A stretch of 35,804 nucleotides of DNA from a virus. Below the pieces are notes generated by a model. That model saw only the letters and a program-made list of their open reading frames with translations. It did not search any database and was not told the DNA's origin. Numbering within the stretch: the stretch's first letter is position 1; each line of letters opens with the position of its first letter. The translations under genes and the position numbers were made by a program. Shown piece by piece: positions 30,189 through 35,804 of the stretch. The stretch is taken from positions 1 to 35,804 of the IMG/VR virus record IMGVR_UViG_3300027834_000019; one strand, written 5' to 3'.

Positions 30189-31184
30189 ATGATCAAGGTA
30201 GTTAGCTTTAGTGGAGGGAGAACCAGCGCAAAACTGTGTCACCGTATGATTAAAAAGTTTGGACGAAAGAGAGTTAAGTTTATTTATATGGATACAGGCT
30301 TAGAGCACCCGAAAACATACGAGTTTATAAAAAATGTAAATAAAACCTTTGAATTGAATCTTACGTGCTTACAAGCGGATTTTTCAAAGCCTCTTAACTC
30401 CCCAACTGCATACACTGTTGTCGATATTGAATCACTAAAGACTGACTTCTCAATATTTAGGGCAATGCTGGCTAAGTATGGAGTGCCTTATATTGGCGGT
30501 ATGTATTGCACTAGTCGATTAAAAACAAGGCCATTCAAAGCTTATTGTAAGTCTATATATGGTGATGACTACGAAACATGGTTAGGTATTAGAGCGGATG
30601 AGCCAGCTAGACTGATTGGAGGTAAGAATTACATCGCTGCTAAGAAAGAAATCGGATGCACTCCTGAGATGGCTTTAGATATGTATAGGGACTTTAAAGA
30701 GCACGGTGTCCCTGGCTTGTCTAATCACTTTGTTTTAAGTGAAAAGAGAGAAAGAAAAGTTTTTGATAAAATCTATAAACACTTAGATCAACAAAGAATA
30801 GATAACAAGCACCATTTAGCTGATATATCAGACGATGAAAAATGGGATATAAATAGATTTTGGGAAAGTCAACTATTTGATTTAGAAATAAATGACTGGC
30901 TAGGTAATTGTATGTTTTGCCCTAAAAAATCAGATCTAAAGCTTGTTGCTGCTAGCATGGATGAAGAGGGATACTACAATAAATACGTAGAGATGGTGAA
31001 ATCTGAACATGTAAGGATTGATGGGATACAAGGTAGGGAATCAAAAATGTACCGAGGGAAGCAGTCAATTGATAATTTGATCGGTAAATTTGACGGAGTA
31101 ACTGGTGAAGAAATAAAACAAAGAATTAAAGGCGAGCATAGAACGGACACGGGTTCGTGTTCTGAAAGTTGTGAGTTACTATAA
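30189..31184 (+). CDS. PP-loop ATPase, PAPS reductase-like protein
   Basis: This 331-residue protein has the PP-loop SFSGGRTS at 6-13, a second conserved block with YMDTGLEHP, and cysteines at C107, C241-x2-C244 and a C-terminal C324-x3-C328. These match phage homologues of PAPS reductase and related sulfurtransferase-like proteins. Such proteins may activate ATP and transfer sulfur or form an adenylate, but the phage role is unknown. It has its own promoter and precedes the structured non-coding stretch. Sulfate assimilation, tRNA thiolation and DNA backbone modification are possible alternatives. Confidence 0.85.
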   Translation: MIKVVSFSGGRTSAKLCHRMIKKFGRKRVKFIYMDTGLEHPKTYEFIKNVNKTFELNLTCLQADFSKPLNSPTAYTVVDIESLKTDFSIFRAMLAKYGVPYIGGMYCTSRLKTRPFKAYCKSIYGDDYETWLGIRADEPARLIGGKNYIAAKKEIGCTPEMALDMYRDFKEHGVPGLSNHFVLSEKRERKVFDKIYKHLDQQRIDNKHHLADISDDEKWDINRFWESQLFDLEINDWLGNCMFCPKKSDLKLVAASMDEEGYYNKYVEMVKSEHVRIDGIQGRESKMYRGKQSIDNLIGKFDGVTGEEIKQRIKGEHRTDTGSCSESCELL

Positions 31185-31373
31185 ACTAAACTTGAAAACA
31201 AAGAGGTAAAATAATACAATAGTATTTGTCAATTGAAGTTTAATTGATAGCAGAGTGAAGACTGCTTAGAAAGTAAATTGAATGAGGGTATTTAGAACTG
31301 TGATCTTTGGTGGGTTTTTTCTCATTGAATTTCGCCCCTCTTCAACAGAGGTCATAGTTTTAAGTGCCCTTTT

Positions 31374-31447
31374 TTGTGTCTGTTAGTTAGGTTCATAGCT
31401 TAGTAAGTAATATCTTTCACAGTAGATATATTCACTAACAGACACAA
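31374..31447. repeat. Perfect 14-bp inverted repeat with nested hairpin
   Basis: TTGTGTCTGTTAGT (31374-31387) and ACTAACAGACACAA (31434-31447) pair perfectly across 46 bases. Inside, AATATCT-like bases (31410-31415) pair with AGATAT-like bases (31424-31429). No T-run follows. The repeat could be a large RNA stem or the ends of a short inserted element. Confidence 0.75.
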
Positions 31448-31601
31448 CCCCTTTCAAAGCATCTTCAATCTGCCGAACAAACAAACCACTAGTCGTAAGG
31501 ATGCGACCGATAAACGATGTGAATCAGGTATTGAGAAGTACGGTGGCCTAACCCCTAACTTAGCCGTGGGGTGGTGGATAAACGAATTAAAACCTTGGTA
31601 A
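31407..31601 (+). pseudogene. Start-less coding-like fragment
   Basis: The frame from 31407 to the TAA at 31599-31601 contains no stop for 64 codons and ends with ...TPNLAVGWWINELKPW, a protein-like tail. It has no ATG and no ribosome binding site. It could be the end of a decayed gene from an inserted element or a chance open frame in structured DNA. Confidence 0.35.
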
Positions 31602-31799
31602 GATCATTATAGAGATAAGCAGAAGTTGAAGCTGCATTAACAAAACAAGAAGCTCATTAATGTTACCCGTCCTGATATGACGATAAACTATGTTCGATAA
31701 ATTTGTTTGTAATTGACTAGCTAAATATAAATTAATAATAAGTATCTTTCTTGGCTTACCAAGTAACGTACTTAAATGTCACCCTATGGGAAAAATATA

Positions 31800-32246
31800 A
31801 TGTATGTTTACTTAATACAAAGCGGTAAATCAAATAACTCTTCTGTAAAAATCGGAGTAGCTAAAGAGCCTGAAAAAAGAATTTTAGAATTACAGGTCGG
31901 CAATGCTTACTTGCTAACTCTTATAGGAAAAATACCAGCTAACAGTCGAAAGCATGCTGAATACCTTGAGTCTAGATTGCACAAATACTTTTCCAGATAT
32001 CATATACGGGGTGAATGGTTTCAGGGTAAGAAGATAAACATAAAGCAGGCTATTGATTATATTGGTAATGACTGTTTGAAGTATGAGGACTTGAAAGGTA
32101 GTGCAATACACGGCTCTAAGAAAGAGCAGAGAATAGAGAGGTTATCGAGCGAAAATAAAAGTCTACATACGGCTATAGGCTTGTTGAATGAATCAATTGA
32201 CGAAGAGCTTGATCGCCAATCAATGGCTAATATGCCAGAACTATAA
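31800..32246 (+). CDS. GIY-YIG/T5orf172-type nuclease-like protein
   Basis: Starting at the ATG at 31800 (the MYVYLIQ start typical of this family, with GGGA upstream), this 148-residue protein has YVYLIQ (2-7), VKIGV (16-20), R27, E57 with LH at 60-61, and GEWF (71-74). These match the T5orf172/MUG113 branch of GIY-YIG nucleases. The C-terminal half is a coiled coil. Such proteins can be free-standing mobile endonucleases or regulators. A longer start at 31776 has no ribosome binding site. Confidence 0.8.
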   Translation: MYVYLIQSGKSNNSSVKIGVAKEPEKRILELQVGNAYLLTLIGKIPANSRKHAEYLESRLHKYFSRYHIRGEWFQGKKINIKQAIDYIGNDCLKYEDLKGSAIHGSKKEQRIERLSSENKSLHTAIGLLNESIDEELDRQSMANMPEL

Positions 32247-32287
32247 ATCTAATGACCCTAATATTTAAAATAAAGAGGAGAGAAGTA

Positions 32288-32572
32288 ATGAAAGACTTAA
32301 AGCCGGAGGTTGGTGACACTGTCAGAGTTCAAAGAAGCTTTTTTGGTTCTGACACTTATTTTACAGAGCACAAAATTGAGGAGATTAATCACTGTTTAGG
32401 CTTTTATGGTGATAGCGAAGGTTTCGGGCCAAGAACTCCTTGTAATTTTACGCCATTATGCGCGCTTTATGATAAAGCCCCAGGTGCAAGAAGAGAATAC
32501 TGGAGTAATTACGGGGAATACTTTAGCGACTATATAAAAACATTTGAAGTGATCAAGTGCGACAATAAATAA
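32288..32572 (+). CDS. Small protein, unknown
   Basis: The ATG at 32288, behind GAGGAGAGAAG, is chosen over the upstream ATG at 32252, which would translate the ribosome binding site. The 94-residue product starts MKDLKPEVGDTVRVQRSFFGSD, which looks like a small beta-barrel, and has a C-terminal Tyr-rich part. Function unknown. Confidence 0.72.
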   Translation: MKDLKPEVGDTVRVQRSFFGSDTYFTEHKIEEINHCLGFYGDSEGFGPRTPCNFTPLCALYDKAPGARREYWSNYGEYFSDYIKTFEVIKCDNK

Positions 32573-32595
32573 ATTTAATAACGGAGAAATAAAGA

Positions 32596-32808
32596 ATGAT
32601 TATCAGAAATAGCAAAAACAATTCTATCGTTAACTTGGGTAGAGTTACTGCGATTTACCCTTCAATCAATGAGGGAAATAAAATATTTAATTTATACTTT
32701 GTTTTTGACTCGATGAATGATGAGCAAATGAACGAGGTTAAGTGGGAGTTTCGTAGTAAAGATGAAATTGATATCATATTAGAGCAACTGAGTGTAGTGG
32801 AAGTATAA
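32596..32808 (+). CDS. Small protein, unknown
   Basis: This 70-residue protein (start behind ACGGAGAAATAA) has strands MIIRNSKNNSIVNLG and FNLYFVFDSM, an acidic helix and a hydrophobic end. It resembles small PH-like single-domain proteins but I cannot assign it. It shares the short intergenic, GGAG-led style of its neighbours. Confidence 0.7.
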   Translation: MIIRNSKNNSIVNLGRVTAIYPSINEGNKIFNLYFVFDSMNDEQMNEVKWEFRSKDEIDIILEQLSVVEV

Positions 32809-32828
32809 ACCAATAAAAGGATAGTACG

Positions 32829-33068
32829 ATGAAAGATTTTGCAAAAACATTTGATACAGAATACGGCCAATTATTAGTAACTAATGATGAAAGGGGTGAA
32901 TTACCCTCTGTTAATTGCTTTTTTAGGATTAACGAGAATTTTGGAATATGTGAGGTTTCTTGTAAGTTCTCCATGGAAAATGCGGATAAATGCGATGAGT
33001 TTTTTGATAACATTACCGTAGAGCAAGCTATTACCATGGCTAAAGAAACCATAATTGCAATGAGATAG
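32829..33068 (+). CDS. Small acidic protein, unknown
   Basis: This 79-residue protein (MKDFAKTFDTEYGQL) is acidic with three cysteines (C30, C41, C45 region) and a C-terminal helix (ITVEQAITMAKETI). It begins behind AAAGGATAG. The minus-strand frame across it is a shadow. No family recognised. Confidence 0.7.
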   Translation: MKDFAKTFDTEYGQLLVTNDERGELPSVNCFFRINENFGICEVSCKFSMENADKCDEFFDNITVEQAITMAKETIIAMR

Positions 33069-33102
33069 GTTTAAATAATTTAACTACCAAAGGAGAGAGA
33101 AG

Positions 33103-33282
33103 GTGAAAGAATATGAATTTAGACAAAGAGCGGCTATAGCATTGCTATCAAATGAGTCGTTTATAGATATAGTAAAAAAAGACCACGCAAGATATACCCT
33201 TGCAAGCTTTCTTGCTGAAGAGGTGAATAAGATAGTTAGTGAGTTACATAACCACAAAGAAAAAGAAGAAACTAGCAATTAA
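33103..33282 (+). CDS. Small helical protein
   Basis: This 59-residue frame starts with GTG behind AAGGAGAGAGAAG and reads MKEYEFRQRAAIALLSNESF, then a helical middle and a charged Lys/Glu-rich end (HKEKEETSN). It is the last gene before the terminators at 33304-33388. Unknown function. Confidence 0.68.
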   Translation: MKEYEFRQRAAIALLSNESFIDIVKKDHARYTLASFLAEEVNKIVSELHNHKEKEETSN

Positions 33283-33303
33283 AACAATAAAGAGTTAATA
33301 TAA

Positions 33304-33334
33304 TGAAAACTTAACTCCTAACCTTAAGTTTTCA
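33304..33334. repeat. 11-bp perfect inverted repeat
   Basis: TGAAAACTTAA (33304-33314) and TTAAGTTTTCA (33324-33334) form a perfect 11-pair stem with a nine-base loop, directly after the last plus gene. It may stabilise the transcript end before the terminator. Confidence 0.75.
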
Positions 33335-33360
33335 CTTCTACTCTCCAAGTATTAAGTGCT

Positions 33361-33388
33361 AGCCCCTTTCGAAAGATTGGGGTTTTTT
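33361..33388 (+). terminator. Rho-independent terminator of the plus operon
   Basis: CCCC (33363-33366) pairs with GGGG (33379-33382), with TC and GA pairs around a GAAA tetraloop, followed by six Ts (33383-33388). Confidence 0.8.
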
Positions 33389-33405
33389 ACTTTATGGCAG
33401 GCAAT

Positions 33406-33425
33406 AAAAAACCACCTTAAGGTGG
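33406..33425 (-). terminator. Terminator of the minus microgene operon
   Basis: The palindrome CCACCTTAAGGTGG (33412-33425) forms a five-pair stem with a TTAA loop on either strand. On the minus strand it is followed by six Ts (33411-33406). It closes the operon that ends at 33476. Confidence 0.8.
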
Positions 33426-33475
33426 CTCATTAAATATTGGTATCCAGGATAGAATTATTTCTGTTAGTTCATCCA

Positions 33476-33664
33476 TCATAATGCACTATACTGTGCCATT
33501 AAAGATTCGGCGCTAATATTTATATCACCTTGATTGTTTTTCTTTAATGCTTGCCATTCATAAACGTAATATTCCTCACCGAACTCAGTGCATTTGTTGT
33601 TAACGCATTTAACAGTTACATTAACGCGCGGGTGCTTGTTGCATCTAGGGCAGTTATTAATCAT
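33476..33664 (-). CDS. Small zinc-ribbon protein, Lar-like
   Basis: This 62-residue protein has CPRC near its start (MINNCPRC), KC and CTEFG in the middle, and EWQ, the layout of Lar-type restriction-alleviation zinc ribbons that many phages encode. The C-terminal part is helical. ATG at 33664 overlaps the stop of the previous gene. The Lar role is a guess by pattern. Confidence 0.68.
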   Translation of the reverse strand: MINNCPRCNKHPRVNVTVKCVNNKCTEFGEEYYVYEWQALKKNNQGDINISAESLMAQYSAL

Positions 33665-33809
33665 TGTTTAAGCTCTCCATAAGTTGATTGAATGATAATC
33701 CGCAAGATACATGGCTTTCTTTTCTTGATGCTGTACGGTCTAGTTTTGCTATTGCCATTCTTATTTGCTTTCTGCTCATTGGCATTGCTTTTTTATCGTT
33801 TGGGTGCAT
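33657..33809 (-). CDS. Small basic protein
   Basis: This 50-residue frame starts at 33809 behind GGAGATAAATA and reads MHPNDKKAMPMSRKQIRMAIAKLDRTASRK..., a basic helical protein. It is coupled on both sides by stop/start overlaps. The plus-strand open frame 33688-33879 covers the same bases but lacks its own signals. Function unknown. Confidence 0.68.
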   Translation of the reverse strand: MHPNDKKAMPMSRKQIRMAIAKLDRTASRKESHVSCGLSFNQLMESLNND

Positions 33810-33892
33810 TATTTATCTCCAGTATTTATATAAGTATCACAGCCTAAAAATTTATTTAATGCTTCATTCCATCTGTTGAATAGGTTAATCAT
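33809..33892 (-). CDS. 27-residue microprotein
   Basis: ATG at 33892 overlaps the previous stop (TAATG) and the frame of 27 codons ends in TAATG with the next gene. The peptide is MINLFNRWNEALNKFLGCDT... Position in a chain of coupled genes and AAGG upstream support translation. Such a short peptide could also serve only to pass ribosomes on. Confidence 0.5.
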   Translation of the reverse strand: MINLFNRWNEALNKFLGCDTYINTGDK

Positions 33893-34044
33893 TACTTGGT
33901 TACCTTTTTGTATTTAGCCATAATCATTTCATTTACAACCGATTGCTTGTTAGCTCCAAGGTTGCCGTTATTTTTCTCATGCTTAACTATCTCTTCTAGC
34001 ATTTCATTTACATTTTTTAATAATTTAATTTGTTTAAGCGCCAT
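33892..34044 (-). CDS. Ribbon-helix-helix-like small protein
   Basis: This 50-residue frame (start 34044 behind AAGGAATAGA) reads MALKQIKLLKNVNEMLEEIVKH, then NKQSVVNEMIMAKYKK, the spacing of a ribbon-helix-helix DNA-binding protein. It is the first gene of the minus microgene operon and may bind the nearby divergent promoter region. Confidence 0.65.
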   Translation of the reverse strand: MALKQIKLLKNVNEMLEEIVKHEKNNGNLGANKQSVVNEMIMAKYKKVTK

Positions 34045-34096
34045 TTCTATTCCTTGTGTATATATGATGAATTAAGTTTACTCCAATCAAAATTAA

Positions 34097-34115
34097 AGTC
34101 AAATAAAAGTTGACT
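34097..34115. promoter_or_regulatory. AGTCAA-N7-TTGACT inverted repeat at divergent promoters
   Basis: AGTCAA (34097-34102) and TTGACT (34110-34115) form an inverted repeat seven bases apart. The right half is the -35 of the plus promoter. The left half, read on the minus strand, is TTGACT too, but no good -10 follows at 17 bases; a TTGATT with a CATATA-like -10 further left fits the minus direction better. Confidence 0.5.
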
Positions 34116-34138
34116 CGATGATTAAAGTAAATTAATAT
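34110..34138 (+). promoter_or_regulatory. Early plus promoter
   Basis: TTGACT (34110-34115) and TAATAT (34133-34138) are 17 bases apart, the same boxes as the replication-operon promoter. The start falls in CATCAAC (34144-34150). It drives 34178 onward. Confidence 0.78.
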
Positions 34139-34177
34139 TACTACATCAACAGCGAATCAGCTCAAACAGGAAGTAAA

Positions 34178-34366
34178 ATGAAAGTATTAAATAAAATGAA
34201 AACATTCGCAGTGATCTGCATAGAAAAAAACAAAACAATGCAAGATGCTAACGCCAGATTTAAAGAGCTTGGTCATTTTCTTTCTGAGACTGGTGAAGAG
34301 CTTGCAGAAAAAGCGGTTTTTAACCGTGACTTATGGCGCGTTTGTGTTGTTGCTGAAGTTTACTAA
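34178..34366 (+). CDS. Small helical protein, first gene of the early plus operon
   Basis: This 62-residue protein starts behind AGGAAGTAAA and reads MKVLNKMKTFAVICIEKNKTM..., with a helix (ARFKELGHFLSETGEELAEKA) and a C-terminal LWRVCVVAEVY. An in-frame ATG at residue 7 is possible. A terminator follows, so part of transcription may end here. Function unknown. Confidence 0.68.
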   Translation: MKVLNKMKTFAVICIEKNKTMQDANARFKELGHFLSETGEELAEKAVFNRDLWRVCVVAEVY

Positions 34367-34386
34367 TAAATCCCGCCACCAGAATA

Positions 34387-34408
34387 AGCCGCTTAATTGC
34401 GGCTTTTT
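34387..34408 (+). terminator. Terminator after the first early gene
   Basis: AGCCGC (34387-34392) pairs with GCGGCT (34399-34404) around a six-base loop, followed by a run of Ts (34404-34408). It would limit read-through into the recombination operon. Confidence 0.82.
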
Positions 34409-34479
34409 GGGTGAAAATACTCGGTTAAGCGTTTACTAATTACCCCATCAACCGACTAATTTTAATTTGGAGAGATTAA

Positions 34480-34683
34480 ATGAAATTTTTAACACTATCG
34501 ATTAGCCCGCCTGAGGAGATTAAGCCGATACTTACAAAGCTTGTTAGTAGTCACGGCTACCCTGATAGTTACGAGGTTGTAGATTTAGATCCTGAAACAT
34601 CAACACTTAACTGTTTGATGATGGCGATTGAAAATACTAGTGCAACACACTGGAATTACATCGAGGATGAAGGAAATGATTAA
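34480..34683 (+). CDS. Small acidic protein, unknown
   Basis: This 67-residue protein starts behind TTGGAGAG and reads MKFLTLSISPPEEIKPILTKL, a compact strand-helix start, then an acidic C-terminus (NYIEDEGND). It overlaps the next gene by eight bases. A minus-strand frame over it is a shadow. Confidence 0.7.
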   Translation: MKFLTLSISPPEEIKPILTKLVSSHGYPDSYEVVDLDPETSTLNCLMMAIENTSATHWNYIEDEGND

Positions 34684-35086
34684 TGAATTAAGCGTTAACT
34701 TTGTCAATAAGTTCTTTGACCGCATCACTAAGCTAAATGCTGAAGGTGTAAATCTTATTTGTGATGCTAAAGATATAAATATTGATAAAGCTGTTATTTG
34801 CATTTTGCCTGTACCAAATTCAAATGATGATGTAATAATTCTAATGCGCCACATTGCTCAAATACAAATTAGACTAAGTGAATTTATGCAAGGTGTAGAG
34901 TTGTGGGATGAAAACGCCGCTTGGGCTTATTCTATGGCTAATACGGTCGTAAAGGTTGTTAGTGTTAGACGTAAAGAGTGTTACATACAGCTTAAGAAGA
35001 ATCGAGGTGACGTTCTTGGTTTTGGTCATGATGAGCAAGGTGTTTTTGCTAAAAATATTCCTGGTGTTACTGGAGGTAGAGATTAA
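34676..35086 (+). CDS. Unknown 136-residue protein before the annealing protein
   Basis: The start at 34676 has GAGG nine bases upstream; ATG at 34667 (three residues longer) is possible, and the far start at 34628 would overlap the previous gene heavily. The product reads MINELSVNFVNKFFDRI..., with a central VICILPVPNSNDDVI, and ends in TAATG with the next gene. It is probably part of the recombination operon, but no family is recognised. Confidence 0.72.
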   Translation: MINELSVNFVNKFFDRITKLNAEGVNLICDAKDINIDKAVICILPVPNSNDDVIILMRHIAQIQIRLSEFMQGVELWDENAAWAYSMANTVVKVVSVRRKECYIQLKKNRGDVLGFGHDEQGVFAKNIPGVTGGRD

Positions 35087-35804
35087 TGAATAACTTAGAC
35101 TTTTGGAATTCAGTTTCAAAAACAGACCCGTCTTTTACTAAAAAGGCAAGCAAGGGCGCGCACAACTTTACCTCTGTTGCTCCTATGTACCAAAACAAAA
35201 AGGCAACTGAAAAGTTTGGTATGCAAGGCATTGGGTGGGGTGTTGTAGTTGGTAGCGAGGTATTTCAAGAAAAAGAATACGGAACCACAACTATATTGTC
35301 ATACGATGCAACATTGTTTTTCATTTGCCCTAAGTCTGGTGAGCGTGGAGAGATACCAATTCATGCTAGTGAAAAATCTTGCTATATGACTAATGGATAC
35401 AAAGGCAAAGAAGGTTATATGAAGATTGATGACGAGGTTCGTAAAAAAGTTGTCACCAACGCAAAAACAAAAGGGCTGTCTGAGTTAGGTTTTAGCGCTG
35501 ATATCTTTATGGGTCTTTTTGATGATCCGAATTATGTTGACTACCTTAACTTTGAAATGTCACTAGAAAAAGCTGATGATTTTGAAAAAGAATCAAACGC
35601 AAAAATTGAAGAGTTGAAAGATTGGTGTAGAAAAGAATCATCGGTTTACTCAGCAATCAAAGAAAAAAGAACTTTAGATTTATTGCTAGTAGGACATAAA
35701 AATAAACTTCAAGGTAGGTGTCAATTGTTAAACCTTGATTTTAACGCATACGCCAAAGGTTTTGACGTAGCATACAATTCACAATTAAATATTATTACTG
35801 GAGA
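35086..35804 (+). CDS. Putative single-strand annealing recombinase, N-terminal part (runs off the window)
   Basis: The frame begins with ATG overlapping the previous stop (TAATG) and stays open to the window end. It completes at 138 via the terminal overlap, for about 241 residues. The segments TKKASKGAHNFTSVAPMYQ, KATEKFGMQGIGWGV and GLSELGFSADIFMGLFDD are those I associate with Rad52-like single-strand annealing proteins of phages. It lies with RusA and a YbcO-like nuclease, so it probably promotes annealing recombination. The family link is from pattern memory. Confidence 0.72.
   Translation, partial: MNNLDFWNSVSKTDPSFTKKASKGAHNFTSVAPMYQNKKATEKFGMQGIGWGVVVGSEVFQEKEYGTTTILSYDATLFFICPKSGERGEIPIHASEKSCYMTNGYKGKEGYMKIDDEVRKKVVTNAKTKGLSELGFSADIFMGLFDDPNYVDYLNFEMSLEKADDFEKESNAKIEELKDWCRKESSVYSAIKEKRTLDLLLVGHKNKLQGRCQLLNLDFNAYAKGFDVAYNSQLNIITG
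35679..35804. repeat. Terminal direct repeat, right copy
   Basis: These 126 bases are identical to 6-131. The coding frame at 35086 uses this copy without a stop. See the left copy for the reading of the overlap. Confidence 0.93.

Larger units (their letters stand above)
31185..31799 (+). other. Structured, gene-free stretch, possible ncRNA or element remnant
   Basis: No convincing gene lies in these 615 bases. Several clean stem-loops occur: 31229-31247 (six pairs), 31250-31265 (four), 31337-31351 (five), a 14-pair stem at 31374-31387/31434-31447, and an ACCCC/GGGGT hairpin around 31551-31572. Base composition in the middle (31440-31600) is richer in GC than its surroundings. A start-less open frame runs 31407-31601. 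Options are a structured RNA, an origin region, or a decayed insertion. Nothing decides between them. Confidence 0.5.

Noticed and set aside
31185-31799. Group I or group II intron, or retron RNA
   Set aside because: I found neither the conserved core sequences of group I (P7) nor a domain V, no interrupted gene and no reverse transcriptase. It is left as unexplained.
33688-33879. Plus-strand 63-residue open frame with a membrane-like stretch
   Set aside because: It lies over two minus genes that have strong ribosome binding sites and stop/start coupling, while it has none. The hydrophobic look comes from reading basic codons in reverse.
1-35804. Integrase, repressor or attachment site of a temperate phage
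   Set aside because: No tyrosine or serine recombinase and no CI-type protein was found. The small HTH proteins are too generic to support lysogeny.
1-35804. tRNA genes and CRISPR arrays
   Set aside because: No cloverleaf-like sequences with a T-arm were seen and no regular direct repeats with spacers occur.

Overview
The window is an essentially complete tailed-phage genome. Positions 6-131 are repeated at 35679-35804, and one reading frame runs through that overlap, starting at 35086 and stopping at 138 after wrapping. This fits a circularised assembly of about 35.7 kb. The virion genes resemble those of short-tailed (P22/SU10-like) podoviruses. There is a P22-type portal, an SU10/DUF5309-type capsid protein, a P22 gp10-like tail plug, a DUF2824/gp14-like protein, and three consecutive ejection-protein genes whose lengths and order recall P22 gp7-gp20-gp16. 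I see no integrase, CI-type repressor, tRNA gene or CRISPR array, so a lytic life style is the simpler reading. The AT-rich composition suggests a marine gammaproteobacterial host, but this is only inference.

Layout. (1) 34110-35804 continuing to 2214, + strand: an early promoter, small unknown genes, then a recombination cassette. The cassette has a putative single-strand annealing protein across the junction, a coiled-coil protein, a small protein with an N/Q-rich tail, a YbcO-like nuclease and a RusA resolvase. (2) 2236-3520, +: a run of very small genes (membrane, zinc-ribbon, HTH-like). (3) 3524-4915, +: a putative lysis module with a DUF5675 protein, a 14-residue microprotein, a multi-span membrane protein and a holin-like protein; no conventional endolysin was found. 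(4) 4916-8700, +: virion-like proteins and the terminase. (5) 8697-9033, -: a two-gene island (zinc ribbon plus HTH) between terminase and portal. (6) 9135-24327, +: portal, scaffold, capsid, adaptor, gp10, needle-position genes, ejection proteins and a tailspike with a GDPD domain, closed by a bidirectional terminator. (7) 24471-26886, -: ten small overlapping genes under one promoter, part of them bracketed by a 31-bp direct repeat. (8) 27006-27557, +: an isolated 3TM holin-like gene. (9) 27546-30082, -: replication genes, a C5-cytosine methyltransferase and small genes. (10) 30189-33282, +: a PP-loop (PAPS reductase-like) protein, a roughly 600-bp structured non-coding stretch, a GIY-YIG/T5orf172-type nuclease and four small genes. 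(11) 33476-34044, -: four stop/start-overlapping microgenes with their own terminator.

The early operons read outward from divergent promoters near 30130 and 34105. They share TTGACT or TAGACA -35 boxes, TAATAT -10 boxes and a CATCAAC start region. The least explained parts are the structured stretch at 31185-31799 with its flanking genes, the repeat-bracketed cassette at 24445-25034, the divergent HTH island inside the late region, and the apparent absence of a recognisable endolysin.
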